Below are positions 12,118-23,948 of a DNA stretch of 64,000 bases, one piece after another. Under the pieces are notes generated by a model that saw only the letters and a program-made list of their open reading frames with translations, was not told the origin of the DNA and ran no database searches. This DNA comes from Melampsora larici-populina 98AG31 (taxonomy: Eukaryota; Basidiomycota; Pucciniomycetes; Pucciniales; Melampsoraceae), in NCBI RefSeq assembly GCF_000204055.1, contig NW_006768785.1:1145756-1209755 (forward strand). Direction: 5' to 3'. A program made the position numbers and the translations under genes. Each line of letters starts with the position of its first letter. The first letter of the stretch is position 1.

Positions 12118-15100
12118 ATGCCATCAACATATGTGAGTAGACAAGTCTTTTAATTGCAATCATAGTCCCCTCTTTTCCTACGTCTTTGATTACTTACCTG
12201 ATCCACTATTGACCAGAGTCCCTACGGAGGAAGCCACAGCGGCAATTCAACTTCGTCTCCCGGCCTTTTCTCCACTTCAACTTTCTCTCACAGGCCATCA
12301 GGCGAGTCCGAAAGAGGTTTGAACTCTGCCACTCACAGTCCTCGTCGCTGCCCTGCGCCGCCTCCAATCAAGGTGCCCAAACTTCGAGCTGCTCGTGTAG
12401 CCATCGCCGCTGATGGTGATGGGTCTCCGCCCCCGATGGTGGCAGCAAATGTGTCACGTCACCGCGCTACTGGATCTGAGAGTAACGTAGCCAAGGACCG
12501 CCGACACGCCGGTGTTGAGTGGCCACTTCTTACACGTCATGGATCTCTCAGTATCTTTGCACCGCGGCTTGTGTCTCAGCCAATGGTGGCCCATCACGAA
12601 CCTGCCACACTCGGATCAGACGTATTTGAGGATCTTGCCGGCTCGCCTCATCCTGCCAAAGTCCATATTTCGGTGTCTGCGTCGTCAAAGCAGACTCACT
12701 CACCTTCTAGGGCACATTTGGCCGACAATGGCGCTTCAGAACAGATCCAGTATCAAACACCTCCACTATCCATCTCCCGCCACTCTAGGTGTCTCAATTC
12801 TCTCGGTGCTGCGAAAACCCGAACTTCTCCCAGTCGTAGCCCTAGTGCGCGCAGTGGATCACGCGCTTCGACACCATCATCAGCCGTCGACGCCCAGATA
12901 GTCTCAGTATCACACCGGCGCACGAATACGGACCTTCAAGGGGATCCTAGTACATCTTTCGATCTCCCCAAAAGAATCTCGCTTGCACCTGCTCCCAACC
13001 AATCCTTGATCGAGATGCCCCGGTCCATTGCGGTGCCCAAGATCATCCCACTACCGGAAATAGCTAGTTCATCAAATGTAGAAGGCAGGGCAAGACATCT
13101 CAGCACCTTATCTCATAATAGTAACTTGCTGCCTGAGACACCCTGCCTGCATCGCTACCCAAGTCCTGACGTCGATATTCAGCGCCAAGGTCGAGCAGAC
13201 TCTTCTGCTTCTTTCGATGTGCGCAACTTACCATTTACGCTGGATGGATCCGATGAACATCCTATGCCTCGAATGGCAACAACACCACCGCCACAGAATT
13301 TCAGCTCGACCATCGCACAATCTATCGCCATCCCCCAGTTGCCTCCCATGCCAGCCATTGACAGAATTACTCCGCTGAACAGCACTTGTAGAGCCGCGCA
13401 TCCATCAACTAACTTGCACCAAGAAGATTATGCAGCTCAGGGCTCATTGCGCACGGTCGGTTCAAATCTTTCTAACGGATCTTCTGTCGTCACCAACCAA
13501 TGTCGTATCCCGGTTTTCACGCCGGACAGCTCAACTGAGTCGACGTATTCCATCCACTCGGGAGGCTGCAGTCCTGAGTATTCTTGCCCTCGAAGTCGCA
13601 GTGCCGATGACCTTACTGTCCCTTTAAGTCATCCATCTCCTATCAAACGTGGTTCCCGACCTCGTTCCATGTCTGATCGGGGCCCAGATCGGCCTGCGAC
13701 CTTGCTGGAGCTTGCGAGTGGCACGTTGGACCATGAAAAGCATCTGAGCCACATCGATGAGCAAAAGGCAGACAAACAGTCAATCCCACTCCCGCCGAAC
13801 TCCGGAAGTTTGGGTAAAGTCCAGCCGTTCCCATGGGTGACGCAATCATTAGATTACCTAGAACGACTTGGTACTTCAGAGCAGGCTCAACTCATTAGGC
13901 AGGCACTCGCGATTTATCCCAACGAATCTCACCGCTTTGTGGTGGGTGATACTTCCAAACTCGTAAGAGAAGTGCACGAGTGTCCGAAGCGCATACAAGA
14001 CCTACGTGGTATGTCTCATCTCGTTCCTACCACCATACATTTCCCTTGCTAACAGATAATCGTTCGACTGCATAGCAAATTACCTATCTGACATCGCCAG
14101 GCGTGAAAAACTTCTTAAGCGGCATATCATGACTCTCCGTGCTTTCAACGGCGATGAAGGCGCACGCTTCGGCGATACCCTTTTGAAGGCAATCAGTCAG
14201 GGTGATGAAGGCGTTTCTGAATTGTTTTCTCTGGTCAACTACACTTCTCACGTTGAGCGAACATGTGAAGCACATTGGAGAGCTGCCGCCACTGTAGAGA
14301 TGCGCAAGCTGAAGGCTACTGAAGAGAAACTTGCCGCAGCCGATGCAACAATACAACAGCTCGAAGACAATCGCTTGCGCGATAAAGCACGAATTGAGAA
14401 ATTGGAAGAGCAACTTCGTTGCGCACTTCAACGAGCCGAAGCTGAATCATCCCCAACACTACGTCAGGACACGATCGATCATGCCAATATCGCGACTTCC
14501 AACCAAACTCAGACGACCGTCGCACCCGCCACACTACCAACATCCAACGCCAGCCAGATTGCGTCCCTCAACACTAGACCGACGCCAAATCTTCCCCGAG
14601 CACCTCTTCGGCCCCTCAATCCCATTTCTAAAAACAATCCCACATTTTCGACCGAGGCTTCACAGAATCTTGGCGTATCATCTACCACACCTAAGATACC
14701 GGCATCTCGCTTACGGCCTTTCGGTCATCGTCCAGGGACAGCCAACTCTGTGGACCATATTCAAGATTTGCCGAGCTCAAGCTCATCCGCTCGACTTTTT
14801 GAAAGACCACGAGTGGTCCCACGACTACCAGTTGGAGTACCTGAACCCGAAGACCCTAAATCCATTAACATCAGCACCTCCAACGTGCCTGAGATATCAC
14901 ACCGACCGGAGATTTTAAAAACACATAAACGCCCGGCAATGCAAATAGGCCTGAGTGCACGCAGTTTGTTCACCGGAAACAAGTGGCGAAAGCCTTCTGA
15001 AGTAGCTGTTTCATCCAACTTGGCGCCCCCAGTCTCACATCTCGACTACACCACTGGCAATCAATTTGCCACGTGGAGCCCAGATCGTGCATCAAGGCCT

Positions 15101-15430
15101 CATCAGGAGTCCTTAAACACACTTTTCAAGCCTCTGAGCAAACCAGAAAAAATCGTGAAAGCGACTCCCGTACCGCAGCTTCGTCATCCTAACCAGTCCA
15201 CCACTTTTCCTCAAGTACCACCGACGCAGGCCCAACTCTCACCACCGCCACCACCACCGCCTGCTCAGGCCAGCCTTCCCTTGCCATCAGAAGGTAACGG
15301 TCTTCGACGTCAGCCCAACAGATTGCGTTCTGACAAGCCAGTATCGAATAATTTAACATCAATCACTCTTTCTCAACTTGGCTCGCTTGACATCGCACAC
15401 ATGTTAACCGGCCTCAATACTCCCACATGA
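12118..15430 (+). CDS. Large Ser/Pro-rich coiled-coil protein, function unknown
   Basis: Three exons: 12118-12132 (15 nt), 12217-14008 and 14076-15430. They join to 1053 codons plus stop. Introns are 84 and 67 bp with GTGAGT and GTATGT donors, and the second has a CTAAC branch site. The first exon encodes only MPSTY, with a clean ATG context and a phase-0 donor. The first ~530 residues are disordered, Ser/Pro/Arg/Thr-rich. A helical core (about 535-730) contains a heptad coiled coil (EMRKLKATEEKLAAADATIQ onward, about 673-727). The tail is again Pro/Ser-rich, with a run of eight prolines broken once near residue 990. I do not recognise the family. The layout suits a scaffold or polarity-type protein, but that is inference. 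Confidence 0.75.
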
Positions 15431-17042
15431 CTTTCATCTCATTTTTTTTACCTAAACTCCTATCTTGTTCCCAATGTTTATCGCTTTTTTTGACCTATTG
15501 TGTTTATTCTGTCCACATCATAGTGGTTTCAGGTCTCTCATTCTACGTCCTTCTTGTTCATCTAATTAATTTTTGGACGTTTTTACATCATTTCGCCTTC
15601 CTTTCCACGAACAATATACTGTCTTTTTTCCCAGAGTGTGTCTCATTTCTCTCCTATTTAAATATATCAGTATCATTAGAAACCGGGTTGAAGATAAGAG
15701 GTGGATAGGGCTTTCCCATCTGTACTTGCGATGCGACATTTTTATTAATACATCCTACTGAATCATTTTTGTGCGAGTTTGAGATCATGTTTTCTTTGTT
15801 GGTAACAAAGCAATACATTTATAAATTTTATAAATTTAAGGTTCCGTCACATGATCCCACTAGCTCTACATATTTTGAGTCTATATAACAGCCGTATATA
15901 TCTCTTTCTAAGATTGAACCGCACAGATTCAGAACATTATCAAAGGGCTGTTGAAATCTCTTTTATTGCACCATTCACGTGCTTACCTCTGCTGCACTGG
16001 AATGGATATATACACGTATGTACAACAGCCTGTCAACAGGTTTAATGAATCCGATTCCCAAATTTCTCAGCCATTCGCTAGTTTTGCGGGCAAAGTTCCG
16101 CAAGCTTTTTGAAGTTGACTGAATGATGATGAACTGGATCTGCAGCAAATTGAATGCAAAACGTGCTCATCGCTTTTCCGGATCCCATACGTCAGGCTTC
16201 GAGTCTTCTGCATGTACCCTTCTACATTTTGCTGACAGCCTCCACTACCCTTACAGCACTGCACAGCATCGATCATCGATGAATCGTTTGTTTGAAGTTC
16301 CATGTAATGAATAGTAAATGTTTAGTTATATTCTATAAAGGTTTTATCAAATATTCGACAAATAACGAATACGGTTGTTAACGTAACAATTTCTTGATGG
16401 GCCGGAGAGCGATCATCAATCTTGATGGACTCAACATCTAAGGCCCCATCCCTATGCGTCTCGCTTTCACTCAATATCATGATAACTCGGTAGGAAACAC
16501 TGATATATCACATCTATGAGGACCAAGAAGGAGGGAAGGCCTCCAAGCGTGCCCACACTCATCAACGGATCACACTGCAAGATCACGCAGGGTGCACCGA
16601 TGAAAGAGTAGATTGCCCGACATTGCATACAGTATGCATGATTCTCTCCGAATACCTCTTCCATTTTTGGCGAACTCTGATTAATCAGGAGATGATGTGT
16701 TGCATGATTCAGCGGTGAAATCCAACCTTGGCACGGCCCGAATGATACGATGACAATCCGTTGCGAATGCGCTATGAGAAACACTACTGGCTACTCACTC
16801 TTTTGCAGGGTGCGGGTAAATGCGTGGAGTATGTAGGAGTCGGACGCGTCGACTTCTGAGCTAGATAGACTATTAAAAGTTAATAGAAGCCGAAGCATTA
16901 AGCCAATCCAGCGCACACTCCAGGAGAGTGCAATTCTTTCTTTCTTGCGTAACTCAATCGTCTAACGCGGCACAAGGATCTTGGACAATCTTCATATCAG
17001 CTTTCATCATTATCATTTTTTTTCCAAACCAACATCATCACG
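15431..17042. other. Intergenic with partial MITE
   Basis: AT-rich spacer. About 16079-16121 resembles part of the Tc1/mariner-like MITE at 22699 (GCGGGCAAA and AAGCTTTTTGAAGTTGACTG in reverse order). Otherwise nothing recognised. The promoter of the carbonic anhydrase gene should lie at the right end. Confidence 0.5.
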
Positions 17043-18823
17043 ATGAATTTTATGAGTCAATTTTCACTTTCTCTGCCTTTCGTAGTTGTCGGGTTGATTT
17101 TAACTCTCGTCAGCTGTCAAGCCATTGGGCGAGATGGATTATCACCACCAGTGGCTGTATCAAATGCAACCAAGAGGTCTCAGATGCACAAGGCGGGTGG
17201 TTCTCCAGGCTTCCAACGAGGACCGTCAAGTGATGCTACCACTACTCAGAAACTCAATAACAGCACCGGAAGCGCCCCGGGTAAGATATTGTCCAACGGC
17301 ATAAACTCTGTTGAGTCCAGCAATCTGGGAAGCTACCAGCTGTTTGGAAGAGGTCTAGCGACCTCTACTAACATTTCCTCAGGTGGTCAAGCTGAGCAGC
17401 CTATGTCAAAGATTTCGGCCCGCTCGCTGATCATATCTGTGGGTGGGGGTGGAATAATCAAGACCAACCCAATGGAATCAAACAGAGGAAATAATCCGAA
17501 TGGACCAGCATTTTCTCAACAGCCAAGTAATTCCAACCCTTCATCTGGTTCTCAACAGCGACCTCCCGTCAATCCGACATCCTCCCCACCATCCACTTCA
17601 AATGTTACTGTCAATTCTCAACAGTCTGGTTCGAATACTATTTCTAACACTCAAAACTCCTCATCAAATGCTGCATCCAATTCACAGCAACCTCCTAAAA
17701 ATGGGCCATCCAATCCATCGCAATCTACCTCAAACTCTACATCCAATTCTCAGCAATCCTCTTCGAATGCTACATTCAATTCACAGCAACCTCCTAAAAA
17801 TGGTCCATCCAATCCATCGCAATCTACCTCAAATTCTACATCCAATTCTCAGCAATCGTCGTCGAATGCTACATCCAATTCTCAGCAATCCTCGTCGAAT
17901 GCTACATCCAACCCTCAGCCACCCTCTTCAAACGCTACATCTAATCCTCACCAGTCTTTGCAGAATGAACCCAATCCAGCGCTCGAAAGTCTCAGAAGAA
18001 ACATCAATTTCGCCTCACGCACAGACTCCACTGCATTATTGAGAAATGCTGTTAAACAAACTCCGAAACTTTATTGGATAGGTTGTTCTGACTCGAGAGT
18101 TTCAGAGACTTTGTTGATCGAGGCAGAGCTAGGAGAGGTTTTTGTTGAAGTGAGTCGATTCGATTTTGAGCTTTAGCTCACATCTTCCGCCATACCGGTT
18201 GACTTTGAGGTAAGCTTACCTGGTACCGTTCGATTTGGTATAGCGAAACATTGCCAATCTTTTCAAAGCCGAGGACGCACGTACATCAGCCGGAATGGAA
18301 TATGCGATTCATTCTCTTAACGTATCCCATGTAGTTCTTGTTGGACATGAAGGTGAGTGAATCTTGGACCTTTCCGTCTATCGACAATGAATATCGCAAG
18401 CTAGGACACTCATTTTGCATCGGCATCTTTCATGACCCACAATCTTGGGAACAAGGTTGCGGTGGCTGCGTGACAGCTCTGGCTTCTGCCCGTGAAAACG
18501 TCACGGGAAAAGCTCCAGCGGAAAAGTTGAGTGTTGGAGAGCAGGCTATTGTTGACTGGATTGCGCCTATCCGACAAATGGCGGTGGATATGCTTCAACG
18601 TATAGGAGGTACAAGTGCTCAAAGGTCTCCGACGGCCCAAGAATATCGAAAGCAATTGAGTACCCTGGTCGAACTCAATGTTTTTCAACAAGCACGAAAC
18701 ATTTTAACTTCACCTGTGGTCAAAGACGCAAAACGTCAGGGCCGCTCTATCTGGGTCTACGGTTGGATTTATGATATTGAAACTGGAAAAATTAGACAAG
18801 TATTATCGGAATCATCTTTGTAA
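17043..18823 (+). CDS. Secreted-type beta-carbonic anhydrase with Ser/Asn/Gln-rich linker
   Basis: Three exons: 17043-18149, 18244-18352 and 18456-18823, giving 527 residues. Introns are 94 and 103 bp. Beta-carbonic anhydrases interconvert CO2 and bicarbonate at a zinc. The enzyme domain (about 313-527) carries the first zinc Cys with its Asp/Arg dyad in GCSDSR, and the His and second Cys in VGHEGCGGC. That motif is split by intron 2 and restored on splicing. The N-terminus (MNFMSQFSLSLPFVVVGLIL) is a signal peptide. Residues ~150-310 are an imperfect repeat array of Ser-Asn-Ala-Thr-Ser-Asn-Ser-Gln-Gln units. One 22-residue block beginning PPKNGPSNPSQSTSN occurs twice. Most fungal beta-CAs are cytosolic or mitochondrial and about 220-250 aa, so an exported, linker-extended form is unusual. 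The family-typical His in FVHRNIAN is Glu here. Confidence 0.9.
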
Positions 18824-20149
18824 GAAAGAATGTCTTGACTTGAGGTAGAATTCCTCCAAACATAAATCTTGATTGCATGATAAGTTGTCGATCCCTGAAT
18901 ATTTTCATCAACCAATCTTCTGAAGTTGTCGGCCTGATTTTTCAAATTGTTATGATAAACATTCACCATAAAATCTCTCTACTTTGGTATTCGGCATGGA
19001 GGTTGTCTCATCAGTCATTGAGGACAAGACGACCAGTTGTAACTCATGCATTCATCTCATCAATTTTCATTGTGTCCTACACCCGTGAACATATGTTGTC
19101 GTATCTATGCAGTACAAACTATTTGAAAAGTTAAAACACCACAAAGGAATCCATCTCGTCGTCCTCGGTGATAGACCCCGACAAGAGAGCTGTATCCGCG
19201 TCGCAATCATTATCATCATCTTGTCTCGTACTTTAGTTGTAAGAGAGAAATTTAAACTAATAACGCCTCCTGATCCCTATGTTGATTTGCTTCTCCAAAA
19301 ATGTTCTACCAGCCTTGTTTGATTGGGTTGTCATATGTGTATGATGGAATGCTGGTATTGATATTGCCATTATGGAAATATCATCAAGAGCTTCCAATTT
19401 GCACATGCGATTGCTCATACTTCCCACAATGACATCATAGAAATTATATCTAAGACATCTGAAAGAGATAGTCTGAAAATTAACTAATGTCCAACTAACA
19501 GCCAGAATCAACATGATTAATCTTACTTCTGGTATTAATATTACTCGCTACCTTACAGACATCCTCATCATTTATATTCATTTTGAAACTCTCATTGTCT
19601 TGAATATCTCAATACCCTTCTTATTCTTGAAAGTTTCAGTCATATAGACTTTGTATTCTAACTGCCTCAGTAAGAGAATTGAGATAGGTAAATCTGATGA
19701 ATGTATTACTATAACATCTAAGATTTAAATTCAATACAACAGTTGAACTTACAACTCTTTCATTCATTTACACAGAGTCAATTAAAACTTACCATATGAA
19801 ATCAACTTGACCAAATCCACCTTTGAAGTATAGAAAAAAAGGGGGTGGGCAAATCAACACTTTATTCAATTCAAATCTTTGTTGTTAAACTTTTTTGAAA
19901 CCAAAAAAAGCACATGGACATCAATGGACCCCTTAAGTCTTGACTTTATAAACAAACAAAGATTTCCCCATCCAGTTTCTATATGTTTTAAATGCAATAT
20001 TTATATATGTATATATGATTTTTTGCATTCCAGTTACATCAAAATCCTCAAGTACTAAAATATATACTAGTGACTACTTCACTAATTCACTTTGAAGATC
20101 ACTCGAATTACTCAAAAATTCATCGCCATCACCATCACTGTAAACATTA

Positions 20150-20258
20150 TACATCATCCCCAAGTGCAAATGGGAAAATGATTAGTCTTGTAGTTTGTCA
20201 TAAAAACATCTATCACTGCACACCTGAGCCATAACACCCACACTACATATGTGCAACA
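20150..20258 (-). repeat. Dispersed repeat, copy 2 of 3
   Basis: Reverse complement reads CACATATGTAGTGTGGGTGT, then GCAGTGATAGA and TATGACAAACTAC, matching 13-145 and 22425-22555. Confidence 0.6.
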
Positions 20259-20992
20259 AGCTAGATAAAATGTTAGCTATCATGTACATACAGGTCTGCT
20301 CAGTTCCCTGTTCATCTGAATAAGTAAAGGATTTTACTAAATCCAGCCCCCCCTTGCAAGGGTTGACCACCCCCTTTTTAGCCGGGGAAAAGAATAGTAC
20401 AAGGGTATAATACAAACATGGGATGAGAAGGGGGCGGTCTGGGACTGTCAAAATTCAGGCGAATTGAAACAAGTCATGATACACATAATATAACATTAAC
20501 AGCGGATGTAGCATCTTGATTCTGACTTTGGTTTGGGTTATTGAACCTGTGTAATCATTGATATTGATGATTAACTTTGTCCTCAACATTGGTAAAGGCT
20601 CAGACCAGTCATATGTTTCTGTGGCTGTGAGGGAAATGTACCTCCTTCAATGAGAAGATTTCTTCTAGTCAAAAACTCCTTTGCTATTCAAGACAAACAT
20701 GATTAGTGTCTTTGCCTTGAATCTGAATGCAAGGCGTTTCTAAAAGCCAGATTGATCAAATTTATAGATGATTGGATGTTAAAACACACTGGCCATGGCA
20801 TGTCCCAGTGAAGCACGCTCAGCCAAAACTCTTTGGTGCATAAGATGGAGTTGTTCTTGAGTCTTGACCATCTCATTCTGGTGGAGGTTTGTCAAGGTCA
20901 GTCTCTCACTTGTTTTTGCTCCTAAATTTTTGTTTCCCGGCTTATTTGGAGAATACAGCTCTAGACCGCCCCCTACGTGGGATATGCAATAT

Positions 20993-21655
20993 TTTCCATT
21001 CTTTTACTCAACAATGTCTAGGTGGGTTTGTTAACAAATCTTTTCTTTTTTATTCATTACTCATCTGCACCAAGTTTGTATGCTTACAAATTCTAAGTTT
21101 CCAGGTTGTCCAGGGTATGTCCTAGGCAAACCAAAAGTATTCGTAATGAATGCTCTTGGTCTCTTGGGGGGGGGCCCCCGACCCTGGTAAGGGCGGAGGG
21201 AGGTAGGACTACCCGTGACAGTAGGCGGGAGAGCGCTGGACGGTGGGCTAGGCAACTCCCGCTACTAGAAACTTATATATACACATATTACCACACACAT
21301 TAACTAAACTAACGTAATTTAACTTACCAGTAAGTTGTCCACAACCCCACTCTTTCACCTGAATTCGTCTCCTGGGCGGTGGGTGGGTTCGAAAAAGGAG
21401 AAGACAAGCTAGAGGCTTGTGTTGTGAGAGAGAAAAAATGCGATAGGGAGTTTCCAGAGAACGGGCGTGAGGAAGCGGAGATGGGGGATTGACGCGCAAA
21501 GAAATTTTTGCAATGAGAGGAAATTTTCCTAAGCTGTCCGTCAAGGGAATCCCATACGTGGTATAGGGATTTCTGTATTGCCCATAGTCCAACATCAGCC
21601 CGTATCATGGAAACAGACGGTACCGTCGTGCCTTTGGGTACCGTCCACCATGAAT
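20993..21655 (+). repeat. Diverged solo B-A terminal repeat of a Ngaro/DIRS-type retrotransposon
   Basis: The left edge (TTCCATTCTTTTAC, then TGTCTAGGTGGGTTTGTTA) parallels the B repeat at 39796 (TTCCATTTTTAGGA, then TTTCTAGGTGGGTTATTA). A G-run and GC-rich block follow (about 21165-21250), as in B. The right end carries the hairpin 21616-21645, whose loop is identical to that in the A repeat of the 39.8-47.0 kb element. The middle is too diverged to align by eye. No internal coding region is present, so this looks like a recombination remnant of a related family. Confidence 0.5.
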
Positions 21656-21822
21656 TGAAATACAGCATCAAAGGGACTTCTTCCAGTATGACAAAATGGT
21701 CCCCAAAATTGACTACATATACTTCCATAGCTACACAAGCAATACTAACAAAGCCATTCAACAGTAACAGAAAGGGTGTTACATGGATTTTAGTCAATGG
21801 AATTAAACCAAAACTATGACTC

Positions 21823-22289
21823 ACACCACAGGAATCAACTTGTTTGAAACCCGATTGAGCTTAATTTTGGTGTCCGGGTTTGAAATTTCCTGAAGTCATG
21901 AATCTTGTTCACAACTCGTTTGCATTATGTTTGCTGATTCCCCTCAGGCTGTATGCTGTACTCGGCTGGCCCGTGTATGTACAGTCACATCATACAGCAA
22001 CATCCCCTTTCACCATTCCCACCTTCATCCTCATTTGTCAAGCCTGGATCAACCAAAACAAAAACGCAGTTCAGCGGGAACATGATAAGTGGTGAGATAT
22101 GTAATCAAATGGCTGGAATCACAGGTTTTGGAAGTGCTGTGTATGTGTATGTATTGTAGGGTACTTGAGGGAAATTGGCAAACATAATGCTAACAAGTTG
22201 TGAACAAGATTCACAATTCAAGGAACTTTTGAACCCAGACACCAAAATTTTGTGCAATCAGGTTTCAAACAAGTTGATTCCCGTGGTGT
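21823..22289. mobile_element. 467-bp foldback MITE with ~110-bp terminal inverted repeats
   Basis: Left arm starts ACACCACAGGAATCAACTTG. The right arm reverse complement starts ACACCACGGGAATCAACTTG. The arms stay alignable for about 110 bp through GAATCTTGTTCACAACT and CATTATGTTTGC. No ORF of note. Target-site duplication is not obvious. The termini share ACACCAC with the large DNA transposon at 31487-39403. Confidence 0.8.
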
Positions 22290-22424
22290 CAGTGTATGTA
22301 GTCAATCTTTTTTTCTCAAACTGAAAAAAATTTACAGCAGGCATCACATATGATATACTTGTTCAGATGAGCCAATATCTGAGCAGCTCTGTATGTACAT
22401 TATGGCTCCAAATTTTTTCATCCT

Positions 22425-22555
22425 TCTGCACATATGTAGTGTGAGTGCTATGGCTCTGGTGTGCAGTGATATGTATTTTCATGACAAACTACAATTTTAA
22501 CCATTTTCCTAATCTCACTTGGGGATAATGTATAATGTTTACAGGGCATGATCCA
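22425..22555 (+). repeat. Dispersed repeat, copy 3 of 3
   Basis: Reads CACATATGTAGTGTGAGTGC, then GTGCAGTGATA and CATGACAAACTAC. Homologous to 13-145 and, reversed, 20150-20258. Confidence 0.6.
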
Positions 22556-22698
22556 TTTAACTTCTACAAACTGTGCATAGTTTGTATCATTATCATTATC
22601 ATTAATAGTCTCATTCCAAGATTTACTATAACTTTCAAGTATCAGACTAAGCAAATGAAAGATTAACTTCAAATGCTTGATTCATTTTACCTAACATA

Positions 22699-22787
22699 CA
22701 GTCAAATCGGAAAAGCTTGCCCAATTTTGCCCGCAAAACTCGAGCAATTTGGCGGGGAATTTGTGACAAGCTTTTCCGGTTTGACTG
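22699..22787. mobile_element. 89-bp Tc1/mariner-type MITE
   Basis: Terminal inverted repeats CAGTCAAATCGGAAAAGCTT and (reverse complement of the right end) CAGTCAAACCGGAAAAGCTT differ at one position. The element is flanked by TA on both sides (22697-22698 and 22788-22789), the Tc1/mariner target. No coding capacity. Diverged relatives are at 55939-56017 and about 16079-16121. Confidence 0.8.
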
Positions 22788-22890
22788 TACATACAAAAGT
22801 TTGAAATTAGCTCAAGATTAATGAATTGCAACTGCTGATCAAAACTCTAGTGACTATGTAGCTAAATCAAGACCCATTCATAAAAATAGT

Positions 22891-23366
22891 AACTCAACTA
22901 TAATTGAAAATTCTTTCATCATCTTATAACAAACCTTTATACTCTCATCTGACTTGCCTAAGAGTTGTATGATGTCTTAAGGAATGTGTTGTAAACTCTT
23001 TTTACTACTTTCTTCAGCATGGGTCATTTGTTGGGCCAGAAGTACCCAAACAACTTCCAAATGATTGATGACCCCAAAAGTCAACTCAGCTAAAGTTGAA
23101 AATTCTTTCATCTTATAACACTGCATGGATAATGTATTTCACCCATGCGGAAAATGATTGCATTTAATGCAGAAATTGATTGCAAATGCAGAAAACATGA
23201 ATGCATTATTCATGCAGTGTAATAAACCTTTATCTCTCATCTGACTTGCCTGAGAGTTATAGGATGTCTTGGGGAATGTGTTGCAAACTTTGTTTACTAC
23301 TTTCTCCAGCATGCATCATTTGTTGGGCCAGAAGTACCTAAACAACTTCCAAATGATCAAGGACCC
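22891..23366 (+). repeat. Direct duplication (two ~180-bp units), second interrupted by a MITE
   Basis: Unit 1 is 22891-23074. Unit 2 is 23081-23366. They share TTGAAAATTCTTTCATC, the CTCATCTGACTTGCCT block and TTGTTGGGCCAGAAGTACC. Unit 2 is longer because of the 101-bp insertion at 23119-23219. Confidence 0.85.
23119..23219. mobile_element. 101-bp MITE with TAA target duplication
   Basis: TIRs CACTGCATGGATAATG and (reverse complement of right end) CACTGCATGAATAATG. Flanked by TAA at 23116-23118 and 23220-23222. The uninserted paralogous site in unit 1 of the duplication reads TTATAACAAACC, so the insertion is precisely delimited. A 3-bp TWA duplication is characteristic of PIF/Harbinger elements. 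Confidence 0.8.
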
Positions 23367-23948
23367 TCACCTCTTTGTATCCCATGAAACACAGCCTGTT
23401 CCACAATAGGCACGAGTTTTTACAGGTCAACAGCCACACCCCATTATCAATGTTTGACAGCTTCAAAGCTCCATACACATAAAACCTTACCAAAAGCAAT
23501 TCAGACTGTTTGTAGTCCAGAACAATGCTCTCTCATAGTACCATTTCTCCAACAAGAACCCAATCTATGTAAGTCAAATTGTGTAATGCCATTGAAATCT
23601 TTTCTTCACATCTCATATCACAAGAAAATTCATAAAGACAAAACCCAATCAAAACAAGGTATCATCCTCACAAACTCACTCAATCTTGTAACATGAGACC
23701 ATTATCCAGTCAAAGAAAATGTAAAATGGATGAAATCAAGAAGAACATGATCATTAATTGTATCAAAGCTTATTTTTTCTCTTTTGTCTTGCAGAACACT
23801 CAAAAAAAAGAAGAGATGAACCGCAAGAATGTGAACTAGATAGACATCAAACATGAACAAACACACACACACAACCAACTCATCTCTCATCTTGATTATA
23901 AACCAATTCAAGGAGATCAAATGATTGCTTGTCCAACTTGTTCTTCGT

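Larger units (their letters stand above)
18824..23948. other. 5-kb repeat graveyard without genes
   Basis: No gene could be supported. It contains the retrotransposon terminal-repeat remnant 20993-21655, the foldback MITE 21823-22289, the mariner-type MITE 22699-22787, a duplicated segment 22891-23074/23081-23366 with an inserted MITE 23119-23219, and two copies of the dispersed repeat. Listed individually. Confidence 0.7.

Noticed and set aside
12319..14052. Start of the coiled-coil gene at 12319
   Set aside because: The codon there is TTG; the frame is open upstream to an AG acceptor that joins the 15-nt ATG exon.
18338..18455. Apparent separate start (MLDMKVSESWTF) of the carbonic anhydrase 3' part
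   Set aside because: This is intron 2 read through. Splicing 18352 to 18456 restores the conserved zinc motif.
20428..20971. GGGGGCGGTCT at 20428 and AGACCGCCCCC near 20961 as terminal inverted repeats
   Set aside because: Match is only 11 bp, with no further pairing inward and no target duplication.
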